60,323 bases of DNA, from NCBI GenBank assembly GCA_027619415.1, contig JAQCFO010000007.1, positions 1 to 60,323 of the forward strand, given 5' to 3'. The notes beneath the pieces were generated by a model that worked only from the letters and a program-made list of their open reading frames with translations, was not told the DNA's origin and searched no databases. This document shows positions 17,172 to 27,978 of this stretch, piece after piece. Both the position numbers and the translations under genes were made by a program. How positions within the stretch are numbered: position 1 is the stretch's first letter; each line of letters begins with the position of its first letter. The DNA comes from Bacteroidota bacterium. Lineage in GTDB: Bacteria > Bacteroidota > Bacteroidia > Flavobacteriales > Flavobacteriaceae.

Positions 17172-17792
17172 ATGGCTAGAAAATCACCAGAAGTAAATGC
17201 GGGCTCAATGGCCGATATTGCTTTTCTTTTATTAATATTTTTCTTAGTAACTACTACTATAGAAACTGATTCTGGAATCAACAGAAAACTTCCTCCAATG
17301 GAAGATGTCGTTGATCCTCCAATAATTAAACAGAAAAATATTTTTACTGTTGTAGTGAACAAAAACAACATGATTCTTGTTGAAGAAAAAGTAATGGCTA
17401 TAAGTGAAATTAGAAAGGCAGCAGTTAAGTTTTTAGATAACGGAGGTGGAGTAGGAAAAGAAGCTTGTGACTATTGTAAAGGTGAAAAAGACAGGTCATC
17501 ATCTGACAACCCTGACAAAGCTATTATTTCATTAAAGAATGATAGAGAGACAGATTACAAAGTATACATATCAGTTCAAAATGAACTAGTGGCTGCTTAT
17601 AATGATTTAAGAGATAGAGAATTTTTATCCTTATATCCAAATGAAAGAATGAGTTTTGTTGAAGCAGATAAAAAATATACAGATCCAAGAACTTCTGAAA
17701 GAGTTAAGGCATCTCTTAAGCCTAAACTTAGCTTGGTAAAAGATATGTATCCTCAAAAATTATCTGAGGCAGAACCTAATAAAAATAATTAG
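17172..17792 (+). CDS. exbD: ExbD/TolR-family biopolymer transport protein (1)
   Basis: This 206-residue protein has the ExbD layout: a short cytoplasmic N-terminus, one membrane helix with the proton-carrying Asp15 (MADIAFLLLIFFLVTTT) and a periplasmic domain. It is longer than E. coli ExbD (about 140). The periplasmic part carries an insertion around residues 92-115 with a CDYC pair. It partners with ExbB and the second ExbD that follows after one base. Confidence 0.9.
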   Translation: MARKSPEVNAGSMADIAFLLLIFFLVTTTIETDSGINRKLPPMEDVVDPPIIKQKNIFTVVVNKNNMILVEEKVMAISEIRKAAVKFLDNGGGVGKEACDYCKGEKDRSSSDNPDKAIISLKNDRETDYKVYISVQNELVAAYNDLRDREFLSLYPNERMSFVEADKKYTDPRTSERVKASLKPKLSLVKDMYPQKLSEAEPNKNN

Positions 17793-17793
17793 T

Positions 17794-18273
17794 ATGTCTA
17801 AGTTTAAAAAGAAAAAAAACGGAGAACAACCTGCGATTAATACAGCATCTTTACCTGATATTGTTTTTATGCTTTTATTTTTCTTTATGGTTGCTACTGT
17901 TATGCGTGATAACACCTTAATGGTTGATAATAAGCTTCCAGCAGCTGACCAAGTTCAAAAGTTAGACAAGAAAGATCGTGTAATTTATATATATGCTGGC
18001 AAACCAAGCGCTAGGTATGAATCTAAATACGGGGATCAGGCAAGGATTCAATTAAATGATAAGTTTTCTGTAGTTTCTGATGTTGGAGCCTATGTACTTG
18101 CTGAAAGAGCTACTAAAAGGGAGGAATTACAAAATGTCTTAACAACTGCATTAAAAGTTGATGGCGAAACTAACATGGGTCTTATTTCTGATATAAAGCA
18201 AGAGTTAAGAAAAGTAAATGCTTTAAAAATCAACTATACAACTAGAATTGGTGACTATACCCAAAACAGATAA
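17794..18273 (+). CDS. exbD: ExbD/TolR-family biopolymer transport protein (2)
   Basis: This 159-residue second ExbD paralogue has a Lys-rich N-terminus and a membrane helix containing Asp22 (LPDIVFMLLFFFMVATV). Its periplasmic domain lacks the CxxC insertion of its neighbour. Two different ExbD subunits in one operon are usual in Flavobacteriia and may form a mixed dimer inside the ExbB pentamer. A terminator lies 23 bases after the stop, ending the exb operon. Confidence 0.9.
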   Translation: MSKFKKKKNGEQPAINTASLPDIVFMLLFFFMVATVMRDNTLMVDNKLPAADQVQKLDKKDRVIYIYAGKPSARYESKYGDQARIQLNDKFSVVSDVGAYVLAERATKREELQNVLTTALKVDGETNMGLISDIKQELRKVNALKINYTTRIGDYTQNR

Positions 18274-18295
18274 AAAAATATTTAGCTTAAAATTC

Positions 18296-18323
18296 AAAGC
18301 ATCCTTATAAGGGTGCTTTTTTT
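18296..18323 (+). terminator. Rho-independent terminator of the exb operon
   Basis: A 9-bp stem (AAAGCATCC / GGGTGCTTT, one G-U pair) with a 6-nt loop is followed by a T run. Confidence 0.85.
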
Positions 18324-18335
18324 GTTTATATTAAG

Positions 18336-18343
18336 TAAATTTG
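18336..18343 (+). promoter_or_regulatory. -7 promoter element giving a near-leaderless mRNA
   Basis: TAAATTTG is an exact TAnnTTTG match only four bases before the ATG at 18348. The expected transcription start falls on or next to the start codon, suggesting a leaderless transcript. Confidence 0.5.
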
Positions 18344-18347
18344 TGTT

Positions 18348-19028
18348 ATGCATAAAGTAATTCTTATTTTTTGCACATTATTTATTAGTCTTTATTCTTT
18401 TTCTCAGAACAAAGATTTAGATGATAAATACCGTGAGGATCAAATTTATTTTGGTGTCTATTATAATTCATTATTAAATAAACCATCTGATTTTAATCAA
18501 AATAAATTTTCTAATTCAATTAATTTAGGGTTTATTAGAGATTTTCCTTTAAACGTTAATAGAAATTTTGGTATTGGAATAGGTTTAGGTATATCAAGGA
18601 GTTCATATAATCATAACTTAAAAATAACTAGTGAAAGCAGTGGTTTTAAAGGTATGATTGTTGATGACTTAAGTACATTTAATAAGAACAAGTGGATTTA
18701 TAATGAGATTGAAGCTCCTTTCGAGATTAGATGGAGAACTTCAAGACCAGAAATTTATAAATTTTGGAGAATTTATTTTGGAATTAAAACCAGTTATATT
18801 TTTAGTAGTAAATTTAAATATGATTCAACAAATAAGACTTATTCTTTGTCTAACCTTCCTTTTAAAAAATTTCAATCAGGTGCAACTATAAATGCGGGAA
18901 ATAACTCTTGGAACCTTGGTATTTACTTTGGTCTTCAATCAATATTCAATGAACAATTTGAAAAAAAGCATTTAGAATTCAAGAATATTAAACAATTTAA
19001 AGTCGGATTAATATTCTACATTTTATAA
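18348..19028 (+). CDS. PorT-like outer-membrane beta-barrel protein
   Basis: This 226-residue secreted protein has a signal peptide (about 1-20, ending LYSFSQ). It has alternating hydrophobic strands such as NFGIGIGLGIS and YKFWRIYFGIKTSYIF, and ends in KVGLIFYIL, a typical outer-membrane barrel C-terminus. Length, motifs and a place right after the exb operon fit the PorT family, which is linked to type IX secretion in Bacteroidota. Identity is by overall pattern, so a generic outer-membrane barrel cannot be excluded. Confidence 0.7.
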   Translation: MHKVILIFCTLFISLYSFSQNKDLDDKYREDQIYFGVYYNSLLNKPSDFNQNKFSNSINLGFIRDFPLNVNRNFGIGIGLGISRSSYNHNLKITSESSGFKGMIVDDLSTFNKNKWIYNEIEAPFEIRWRTSRPEIYKFWRIYFGIKTSYIFSSKFKYDSTNKTYSLSNLPFKKFQSGATINAGNNSWNLGIYFGLQSIFNEQFEKKHLEFKNIKQFKVGLIFYIL

Positions 19029-19096
19029 TTAACAGGTTTCAATATTATTAAATCTTGGATAAAAGCTTAATAAACTGATAGTTTTACAATTTTATT

Positions 19097-19104
19097 TATA
19101 TTTA
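19097..19104 (+). promoter_or_regulatory. Probable -7 element of the large TonB receptor gene
   Basis: TATATTTA differs from TAnnTTTG at the last base only. It leaves a leader of about 45 nt before the ATG at 19156. Confidence 0.35.
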
Positions 19105-19155
19105 CAAGATTATATTAAAACGAATACAACTTAAAAACTAAAAACAAACTCTATT

Positions 19156-22050
19156 ATGAAAAGTATTTTGTCTATGATTGCAGTACTATTTAGTACTTTA
19201 ATTTTCGCTCAAACCACGGTAACTGGTACTGTAGTTGACGATAATAATGATCCGATTCCAGGAGCAACTATTGTTGTTGATGCAATGAATGGTACGGTTG
19301 CAGATTTTGATGGTAATTTTTCAATTTCTGTTAGTCAGTCCCCACCTTTTACAGTAACAGTATCAAGTGTTGGTTTTGATTCTGCTACATTAAATGTAAC
19401 GACTTCTAATTTAGACTTTGATGTAAAATTAGAATCTTCTCAAAATTTACTTGATGAAATTGTTATTTCTGCTTCAAGAATTGCAGAAAGACTATTTGAT
19501 TCTCCGGTAACTATTGAAAAATTTGATTACAAGGATATCGCTCAATCTACTGGCGCTGATTTTTACAGTAGTTTAGATGGTCTAAAAGGAGTTCAGATAA
19601 ACTCTGGTGGACTTTTCTTGCAACAAATAAACACAAGAGGTTTTTCAACAATTTACAATAATGGATTTGTTCAACTTGTTGACGGAATGAATAATGAAGC
19701 CCCTGGATTGAATTTCTCTGCAGGTAATTTACTTGGAATTAATGAATTAGATATCCAGAGTGTTGAATTAATGCCTGGAGCAGCATCTGCTTTATATGGA
19801 GCTAATGCAACGAAAGGTATTTTATTTATGAATAGTAAAAATCCATTTGACTTTCCTGGTGTAAGCGTTTCTTATAAACACGGTATAACTTCTCAAAAAG
19901 CAGCTGGTGATAACGGTTATTATGATGTAGCTTTTAGAGCTGCCAATAAGTTTAGCGACAAATTTGCTGCTAAAATTACAATGAGTTATCAGCAAGGTGA
20001 AGATTGGCATGCGGTTGATTACAGAGATGTAAATCACTTAAATGGTCGTTATGTAAGTGGAACTATTGAAGCTCAAAACCCAAGAGATTTCCCTGATTAT
20101 GATGGGATAAATGTTTATGGAGATATAGGTCAGAATTTTAATATGACTCAAGTTTTTGCTTATTCCGTTCTTCCTGCACTTGTAGCAAATGGAACTTTCA
20201 CACCAGCTCAAGGAGCTCAATTTGGTGCAATATTTGGACAGATGAATCCAGATTTCTTTGGATCGACTATGATTAATACTAGTGGATATAATGAGGTAGA
20301 CTTAGTTGACAATAAAGCTTCAAGTTTTAAGACGGATATAGCTTTACATTTTAAGCCAACGGAAGATTCGGAAATTATATTGAATTCAAAAATGGGTTCA
20401 GGTAATACAATGCTACATGCAACTAACAGAAACATGTTAAAAAACTTTGGACTTCAACAGCATAAAATTGAGTACACTAACAGAAACTTAAATTTAAGAG
20501 CTTATACTTCTATAGAAGACTCAGGAAACACTCATGATGTATCTGCTTTAGGAGCAGTAATGGCAATTGCTCAGCCTGGTGGATTAGCAGGGTATTTTGG
20601 AGCTTACTTTAATGGTTATTTTGGAGCTATTCCTTATTTAATAGATCCAAACCCTATAGTTGGTTTTGGTACGTTGGCTTATTATGCAGCAGCTGGATAT
20701 GATCTTAATCAAGTATTAAGTGGAAGTCAAATGTTAGCTGCTCATGTTGCAGGTAGAAAAGCTGCCGATGCTAACATGCTTAGACCTGGTTCTTCCGCGT
20801 GGGATTCTGCTTACAATACAGCTATTTCAACAGGAATAGATGTTTTTGGAGGTGGAGCTGGAATATTAGATACTTCAAAATCTAACAGTTTTGAGGCTAA
20901 TTACAACCTTCAAGATTTAGTTAGTGGAGTTGATATTATAGTAGGTGCTTCATATAGAGATTATATATTAAGATCTAATGGTACTTTATTTACGGATTAT
21001 ACTTCGCCAATCGAATTTAATGAGATGGGTATGTATGCACAAGCTCAAAAATCAGTTTTAGGTGGTGCTGTAAAATTAACAGGATCTATGAGATATGATA
21101 AAAGTGAATTTTTTGATGGACATATTACACCTAGAATTGGTGCTCTTATTAATCTTTCAGAAAATCAAAATATTAGAATTTCTTACCAAACAGGGTACCA
21201 AAATCCATCATCCCAAGACCAGTACATCGGCCTTGATGCTGGTGCAGCTGTTTTAATGGGTAGTTCACCTGATAATGTTGATAGATTCAATATGAGGTTA
21301 AGAGGTGGTTCAGGTAATAGTTATTACATCACGGGTAAGCAAGTTCAAGAAAATTCGTTTACTCTTGCTTCTGTTTTGGCTGGAGCTCCTGTTAAGGCTG
21401 GAAATCTAGGAAATGTTGAAGCTCAATATGTAAAATCTTATGATCTTGGATATAGAATTAACGGAAAGAAAACAGCACTTGATATAAATGCTTACGTAAC
21501 AGAATGGGATAACTTTATTTCAGCTGTAAATGTGATTACTCCAATGTATAATACTTATGGAGGTTTGGTAGCTTTAGGCGCAGGAGATTATAAAGTGTTT
21601 AGTTATGATGCAAATACTGATGAAGTTGTAAGAACGTATGGAGTTGGTGCTGGTCTTGAAACACAGGTTTTAGATGTGTTTGATTTAAACATATCATATT
21701 CTTATAATAAAATGAAATTTGATAATCCTAATTCTGATTATGAAGCAGGGTTTAACACTCCTCAGACTAGAGCAGTTGTAACGTTTGGTTCTACTAAATT
21801 AGCTGAGAATTTTTCATTTAATGTATCTGCTAAATATCACGATTCATTTACGTGGGAACAATCAGGTTTTATCGATGGAATAATTCCTTCTAATACAACT
21901 TTTGATGCTTCTATGAATTTTGAAATTCCTTCAATCGATTCTAGAGTTAAAATAGGTGGTGTTAATGTTGGTGGTAATGAATATATGGTAATGCCTGGCT
22001 CAGGAATGATTGGAAGTCAATTCTATGTTGGATTTATATTAAACCCATAA
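19156..22050 (+). CDS. TonB-dependent receptor with carboxypeptidase-like domain
   Basis: This 964-residue outer-membrane receptor has a signal peptide (about 1-18, ending IFAQ). A CarboxypepD_reg-like beta-sandwich follows (about 20-95, VTGTVVDDNNDPIPGATIVV), then the plug domain (about 100-230, ISASRIAERLFDSPVTIEK to GANATKGILFMNSKNP) and a beta-barrel ending in SQFYVGFILNP. There is no SusD partner, so it is not a typical polysaccharide-locus SusC. The substrate cannot be read. It is monocistronic: a spaced promoter region precedes it and a strong terminator follows it. Confidence 0.92.
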   Translation: MKSILSMIAVLFSTLIFAQTTVTGTVVDDNNDPIPGATIVVDAMNGTVADFDGNFSISVSQSPPFTVTVSSVGFDSATLNVTTSNLDFDVKLESSQNLLDEIVISASRIAERLFDSPVTIEKFDYKDIAQSTGADFYSSLDGLKGVQINSGGLFLQQINTRGFSTIYNNGFVQLVDGMNNEAPGLNFSAGNLLGINELDIQSVELMPGAASALYGANATKGILFMNSKNPFDFPGVSVSYKHGITSQKAAGDNGYYDVAFRAANKFSDKFAAKITMSYQQGEDWHAVDYRDVNHLNGRYVSGTIEAQNPRDFPDYDGINVYGDIGQNFNMTQVFAYSVLPALVANGTFTPAQGAQFGAIFGQMNPDFFGSTMINTSGYNEVDLVDNKASSFKTDIALHFKPTEDSEIILNSKMGSGNTMLHATNRNMLKNFGLQQHKIEYTNRNLNLRAYTSIEDSGNTHDVSALGAVMAIAQPGGLAGYFGAYFNGYFGAIPYLIDPNPIVGFGTLAYYAAAGYDLNQVLSGSQMLAAHVAGRKAADANMLRPGSSAWDSAYNTAISTGIDVFGGGAGILDTSKSNSFEANYNLQDLVSGVDIIVGASYRDYILRSNGTLFTDYTSPIEFNEMGMYAQAQKSVLGGAVKLTGSMRYDKSEFFDGHITPRIGALINLSENQNIRISYQTGYQNPSSQDQYIGLDAGAAVLMGSSPDNVDRFNMRLRGGSGNSYYITGKQVQENSFTLASVLAGAPVKAGNLGNVEAQYVKSYDLGYRINGKKTALDINAYVTEWDNFISAVNVITPMYNTYGGLVALGAGDYKVFSYDANTDEVVRTYGVGAGLETQVLDVFDLNISYSYNKMKFDNPNSDYEAGFNTPQTRAVVTFGSTKLAENFSFNVSAKYHDSFTWEQSGFIDGIIPSNTTFDASMNFEIPSIDSRVKIGGVNVGGNEYMVMPGSGMIGSQFYVGFILNP

Positions 22051-22070
22051 GCAATAATATTATAATGTTT

Positions 22071-22099
22071 AAAAAAGGCGACTTAGGTCGCCTTTTTTT
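22071..22099 (+). terminator. Rho-independent terminator after the TonB receptor gene
   Basis: A 12-bp stem (AAAAAAGGCGAC / GTCGCCTTTTTT) with loop TTAG runs into a T tract. Confidence 0.9.
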
Positions 22100-22133
22100 G
22101 TAAAAAAATTAAAGTATTTAAAGTATAAAATTT

Positions 22134-22141
22134 TATATTTG
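22134..22141 (+). promoter_or_regulatory. -7 promoter element of atpDC
   Basis: TATATTTG is an exact TAnnTTTG match located between the preceding terminator and atpD. It gives a predicted leader of about 50 nt. Confidence 0.55.
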
Positions 22142-22150
22142 CCACATTAA

Positions 22151-23710
<1,560 letters not shown>

Positions 23711-23721
23711 TAAATAAATTC

Positions 23722-24000
23722 ATGTATTTAGAAATAGTTAGTCCAGAAAAGACTTTATTTAATGGGGATGTTGATTCAGTATTAGTTCCTGGAACTGACG
23801 GATCTTTTCAAATGTTAAATAATCATGCTCCAATAGTTTCTACTCTAATTTCTGGAACTGTAAAAATATTAGGTGAAATTAGCGATTCAACCCAATTAGC
23901 AGAAGTTTTTTCTAAAGTTAATTCAAAAGAGACACACTTAAATATAGGATCTGGTGTTGTTGAAATGAATGAAAATAAAGTAATTATTTTAATCGATTAA
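23722..24000 (+). CDS. atpC: F1 ATP synthase epsilon subunit
   Basis: This 92-residue protein contains only the N-terminal beta-sandwich domain of the epsilon subunit (LEIVSPEKTLFNGDVDSVLVPG, NNHAPIVSTL). The C-terminal helical hairpin that inhibits ATP hydrolysis in E. coli is absent, as in many Bacteroidota. It starts 11 bases after atpD. Confidence 0.95.
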   Translation: MYLEIVSPEKTLFNGDVDSVLVPGTDGSFQMLNNHAPIVSTLISGTVKILGEISDSTQLAEVFSKVNSKETHLNIGSGVVEMNENKVIILID

Positions 24001-24054
24001 AGTAATTTTCTTAATATTTTATAATGTATATTACATTAGGATTTAGTTGATTAT

Positions 24055-25875
24055 ATGAGATTAAACATTTCTATACTACTTTTTTTAACATTACAATTTT
24101 TGTTTTCTCAACAAAAAAATGCTGATCAAGTTTTAGATGAAGTAGTAGTATCTTCTACAAAAATCAATCTACCCTTTTCAAAAAATTTTAGAACTATTGA
24201 AATCATTTCTTCTGAGCAAATAGCACTTAGTGCCGCTACTAATGTTTCCGATTTATTACAGCAAACTATAGGAATTGATATCAGAAAAAGGGGTGTTTCT
24301 GGTACTCAAGGTGATTTATATATAAGGGGAGGAGGGTTTGATCAAACCTTACTTTTAATTGATGGTATGAAGATGGATGACGCTCAAACAGGTCATCATA
24401 CTCTTAATATGATTCTTCCACTTTATTTGATAGAAAGAATAGAGATAATTAAAGGCCCTGCTGCCAGAATTTTTGGTCAAAATGCATTTAATGGTGCTAT
24501 AAACATAGTTACTAAAGAAGTTAAAACAGAAACAAGAAAAGCGTTCGAGTTTGTTTTAAGAGAATTGTCATTTGGGTCTTATGGTCAGAAAAATTTGGCT
24601 CTATCTTCATCAATTATAAAAGAAAAAATTAAAAGTATTGTAAGTTTTACTACAAATAGATCTGATGGATACAGGCATAATACAGATTATATAAATAATA
24701 ATTATTTTTCAAAAACTTCTTTTATAACAAAAACTTCTCCTGTGGATTTAATAAGTTCTTTTTCATACAGGAAATTTGGGGCAAATGGGTTTTATGCAAG
24801 TCCTTTAGCTACTGAGCAATATGAAGAAACTCAAGCAAGTTTATTAGGCGTTTCAACTGTTATAAAATCCGAGAACTTAATAATTAAACCTAGACTTTAT
24901 TGGAAAAGAGGACAAGACGAATATATTTACATTAGAGATAATCCTTCTATATATAGAAATCTTCATAAAACCAACAAAATTTCTGCTGAATTAAGTGGAT
25001 CTTATTTTACTAAACTTGGAACTACTGGATTTGGATTAGATTTATCAACAGTCAGTATAACAAGTAATAATTTAGGAGAGCACAGTAGAACGACAGTTAA
25101 TTTTTTTGTAGATCACACTTTTGAGATGTTTGATAAAAAATTAAGCATGTCTCCAGGTATTGCTATTAGTCATTTTTCAGATTTATCTTTTCATTCTTTT
25201 CCTGGAATTGACATAGGATATCACTTAAATTCAAAAGTTAAATTATATTCTAATATTGGTAAAACCTACAGAATTCCAACCTATACAGATTTATTTTACA
25301 GCAGTAATACGACAATTGGAAATGAAAATTTAATTCCTGAGCAAGCAACTTCTACAGAATTTGGATTTAAATATAATACTTCAAAACTAGATTTTTCAAC
25401 CACTATTTTTTCTAGAAAAGCTAAAAATATTATAGATTATGTAAAGAAAAATGAAAATGATTTATGGAAAGCAACTAATATAGGTTCCTTAAACACGACT
25501 GGCTTTGAATTAGATTTGTTGTATAAATTTGCAAGTAAAGAGGGTTTTTCAAATTCATTTAGTTTAGGATATTCTAATCTAAAGGACGATAATTACGTGA
25601 GTAATATAAACTATTCTCAGTATTCATTGAATTCTATAAAAAATCACTTAATCTCAAAACTTAATCTTAATTATAAAAAGCTCTCTTTTTCTACTGTTTT
25701 TAAGTATGTTAAGCGCTCCGATGAATCTAATTATTCAGTTTTAGATTCTAAAATATATTATAAATCCTTTTTTGTAAATGTGAATAATATTTTAGATACT
25801 ACATATTCTGAAACTAATTTAGTTCCAATGCCAGGAAGAAATATGCTATTAGGGTTCTTGTATCAAATAAACTAA
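24055..25875 (+). CDS. TonB-dependent receptor, BtuB-like
   Basis: This 606-residue outer-membrane receptor has a signal peptide (about 1-19, ending FLFSQ) and a TonB-box-like stretch (VLDEVVVSST). The plug contains DLYIRGGGFDQTLLLIDGMK and GPAARIFGQNAFNGAINIV, and a 22-strand-type barrel follows. Length and plug motifs resemble flavobacterial receptors annotated as vitamin B12 transporters. No cobalamin riboswitch is visible in the 54-base upstream spacer, so the substrate is not proven. The cobalamin-dependent MetH in this window gives a reason for B12 uptake. Its 3' end overlaps the convergent amidohydrolase gene by 27 bases. Confidence 0.85.
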   Translation: MRLNISILLFLTLQFLFSQQKNADQVLDEVVVSSTKINLPFSKNFRTIEIISSEQIALSAATNVSDLLQQTIGIDIRKRGVSGTQGDLYIRGGGFDQTLLLIDGMKMDDAQTGHHTLNMILPLYLIERIEIIKGPAARIFGQNAFNGAINIVTKEVKTETRKAFEFVLRELSFGSYGQKNLALSSSIIKEKIKSIVSFTTNRSDGYRHNTDYINNNYFSKTSFITKTSPVDLISSFSYRKFGANGFYASPLATEQYEETQASLLGVSTVIKSENLIIKPRLYWKRGQDEYIYIRDNPSIYRNLHKTNKISAELSGSYFTKLGTTGFGLDLSTVSITSNNLGEHSRTTVNFFVDHTFEMFDKKLSMSPGIAISHFSDLSFHSFPGIDIGYHLNSKVKLYSNIGKTYRIPTYTDLFYSSNTTIGNENLIPEQATSTEFGFKYNTSKLDFSTTIFSRKAKNIIDYVKKNENDLWKATNIGSLNTTGFELDLLYKFASKEGFSNSFSLGYSNLKDDNYVSNINYSQYSLNSIKNHLISKLNLNYKKLSFSTVFKYVKRSDESNYSVLDSKIYYKSFFVNVNNILDTTYSETNLVPMPGRNMLLGFLYQIN

Positions 25876-27471
25876 ATCTCCCGAGACAAAGGTTTTAAGA
25901 ACTTTGGTTTTATAAGTTTCATCAAGTTTGACACTCATTATATCTCTATCTATTACAATAAAATCTGCTAACTTTCCTTTTTCAATACTGCCTTTTTCTT
26001 TTTCTTCAAAATTTAAATAAGCAGCCCAAATAGTCATTCCTTTTAATGTTTCTTCTCTTGAAAGAGCATTTTCGAATTCAAATCCATTTTCTGGATATCC
26101 ATTCATGTCTTTTCTAGAAATAGCTGCATAAAAAGTATGAAATGGATTTACTTTTTCAACAGGAAAATCTGTTCCCAGTCCAATGACTTTTGATTTATCT
26201 AACAGGGTTTTATAAGCGTAAGCTCCTTTTATTCTTTTAGATCCAACTCTGTCTTCAGCCCAATACATATCACTAGTTGCATGGGTTGGTTGAATAGAAG
26301 GCAGAATCTTGTTATTGAAACCTTCTATATCATCTAAATCAATAATTTGAGAATGTTCAATTCTCCACCTAGGATCTTCTTTGTTTTTAAGAACCTTTGA
26401 ATAGGTGTCTATTAATAATTTCACAGTTGAATCTCCAATAGCATGTGTATTCATTTGGAAATTAGCCTCAGCAATTCTGGTAGCTAAATTTTTTAACTCA
26501 TCTGGTCTGGTAATTAATTTTCCATAATTATGGGGGTCATCGTGATAAGGAGTTTTTAATGTTGCTCCTCTAGAACCTAGCGCACCATCTCCATATATTT
26601 TTACAGAACTCACATTTAATCGAGGTGTTTTAATAGGTCCATTTTGAAGAAAATAATCCAGATTATTTTTAGAATTACTAATCATAGCATAAATTCTAAT
26701 TTTTAATTCTTTCTTTTTTTGAATGCTATCTATTAATAAAATTATTTCTTTTGATAAACCAGCATCATCAACAGTTGTTAATCCATTTTTAAAACATATT
26801 TTTTCAGCATTTAACAGAGCTTGTTTTTTTTCGTTTAAAGATAATTCTGGTAATATATTATCAATTAACTCCATCGGACCATCAATTAACAACCCTGTTA
26901 ATTTCCCATTCTTTTTTTCAATCGTTCCACTACTAGATTTAGTGTCAACCGTAATTTTAGCTAAATCAAGAGCTTTTTGATTAACTAAATAGGCATGACC
27001 ATCTATTCTTTCTAAAACTACCGGAATATTAGGATAAAGAAGGTCTAACTTACTTTTTGTAGGAAATTCTTTTATATCCCAATCATTTTGATCCCAACCT
27101 CTTCCTTTTATTATAGTACTATTAATATTTGAGTTTAACTTAAGTTTAGAGATTACTTCTTTAAATGACAGAGTCCCTACTAAGTCAATGACCTGTTGAT
27201 TTAAACCCAAGCCATAAAAGTGACAATGAGCATCAATTAATCCTGGTAATACAGTGGCTCCGTTTAGATTGATTGTTTCTTTTGAATTATATTTCTTTTG
27301 AATTTCATCTGTTCCAATTTCATAAAACAGACCATCTTTTATTGCTATTGCTTTAGCTACATTAAAATCATGATCAACCGTATAAATATTCCCATTATAA
27401 ACTATTAGGTCTACTTCAGGTTTACAACCTAAAAAAAATAAAGATATTATTATTAAGTAATTAAATTTCAT
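25849..27471 (-). CDS. Amidohydrolase family lipoprotein (YtcJ-like)
   Basis: This 540-residue metal-dependent hydrolase of the Amidohydro_3 type has a lipoprotein signal (lipobox FLGC, Cys16), so it is likely periplasmic or surface-exposed. The HxH metal motif is in LPGLIDAHCHFYG. THAIGDSTVKLLID and RIEHSQIID supply later metal or catalytic residues. Family members cleave amide or related bonds in varied substrates and the target here is unknown. Its start overlaps the recX stop by 11 bases, implying co-transcription. Confidence 0.88.
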   Translation of the reverse strand: MKFNYLIIISLFFLGCKPEVDLIVYNGNIYTVDHDFNVAKAIAIKDGLFYEIGTDEIQKKYNSKETINLNGATVLPGLIDAHCHFYGLGLNQQVIDLVGTLSFKEVISKLKLNSNINSTIIKGRGWDQNDWDIKEFPTKSKLDLLYPNIPVVLERIDGHAYLVNQKALDLAKITVDTKSSSGTIEKKNGKLTGLLIDGPMELIDNILPELSLNEKKQALLNAEKICFKNGLTTVDDAGLSKEIILLIDSIQKKKELKIRIYAMISNSKNNLDYFLQNGPIKTPRLNVSSVKIYGDGALGSRGATLKTPYHDDPHNYGKLITRPDELKNLATRIAEANFQMNTHAIGDSTVKLLIDTYSKVLKNKEDPRWRIEHSQIIDLDDIEGFNNKILPSIQPTHATSDMYWAEDRVGSKRIKGAYAYKTLLDKSKVIGLGTDFPVEKVNPFHTFYAAISRKDMNGYPENGFEFENALSREETLKGMTIWAAYLNFEEKEKGSIEKGKLADFIVIDRDIMSVKLDETYKTKVLKTFVSGDLVYLIQEP

Positions 27472-27925
27472 AAATTTTTTGATAAATTAAACTGCTTTCC
27501 CATCCTCTATATAGTAAATATGAAAGTATTTTTCTTTTCTTTATTATAAGAGATAATCCAACCAAAGATGATAATTTTTTATTAAATATTTCTTCAAACT
27601 TATTTTGATACTCTAATTCATCAATTTCTTTTAAACCTTGCATGATGATGAATGCAGAAATATTTCTTTTTTTAAGTTCATTAACTATTCTGATTTTCCC
27701 CCAATGTTTAATATTGAATTTTCCTCTTACATAGCTTTTAGAAAATCTGGTTTCATTTAAAAAATTTTCACTAATTAAATTTGAAATTATTTGGTTGGCT
27801 TCTGCATTAATGATATTAAATGTTCTTAATTTTTCATGAACCTCTTTATGGCACCTGTCTTGGTAAGAGCAATAATATTGTAGTTTTATTTCTATTTCTT
27901 TTATTGTAAGGTCACTATTATTCAT
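27461..27925 (-). CDS. recX: RecX regulatory protein
   Basis: This protein of about 154 residues belongs to the RecX family of small alpha-helical modulators of RecA filaments. Repeating three-helix units are visible (EIKLQYYCSYQDRCHKEVHEKL, then LISENFLNETRFSKSYVRGKF, HWGKIRIVNELKKRNI). The ATG at 27925 (MNNSDLT) is chosen because a longer reading frame from 27967 would run through the terminator of rng. It is followed by the amidohydrolase gene with an 11-base overlap. Confidence 0.88.
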   Translation of the reverse strand: MNNSDLTIKEIEIKLQYYCSYQDRCHKEVHEKLRTFNIINAEANQIISNLISENFLNETRFSKSYVRGKFNIKHWGKIRIVNELKKRNISAFIIMQGLKEIDELEYQNKFEEIFNKKLSSLVGLSLIIKKRKILSYLLYRGWESSLIYQKIYEI

Positions 27926-27951
27926 GTTAGTAAAATAGGATAAATTAAAGC

Positions 27952-27978
27952 AAAAAAAAAGCGGCAAAAGCCGCTTTT
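27952..27978 (-). terminator. Rho-independent terminator of rng
   Basis: On the minus strand AAAAGCGGC, loop TTTT and GCCGC are followed by nine T residues. The stem begins within the rng stop codon region and ends ahead of recX. Confidence 0.9.

Noticed and set aside
27926-27967. N-terminal extension of recX
   Set aside because: It would be encoded by the terminator T tract and stem of rng; the ATG at 27925 is the better start.
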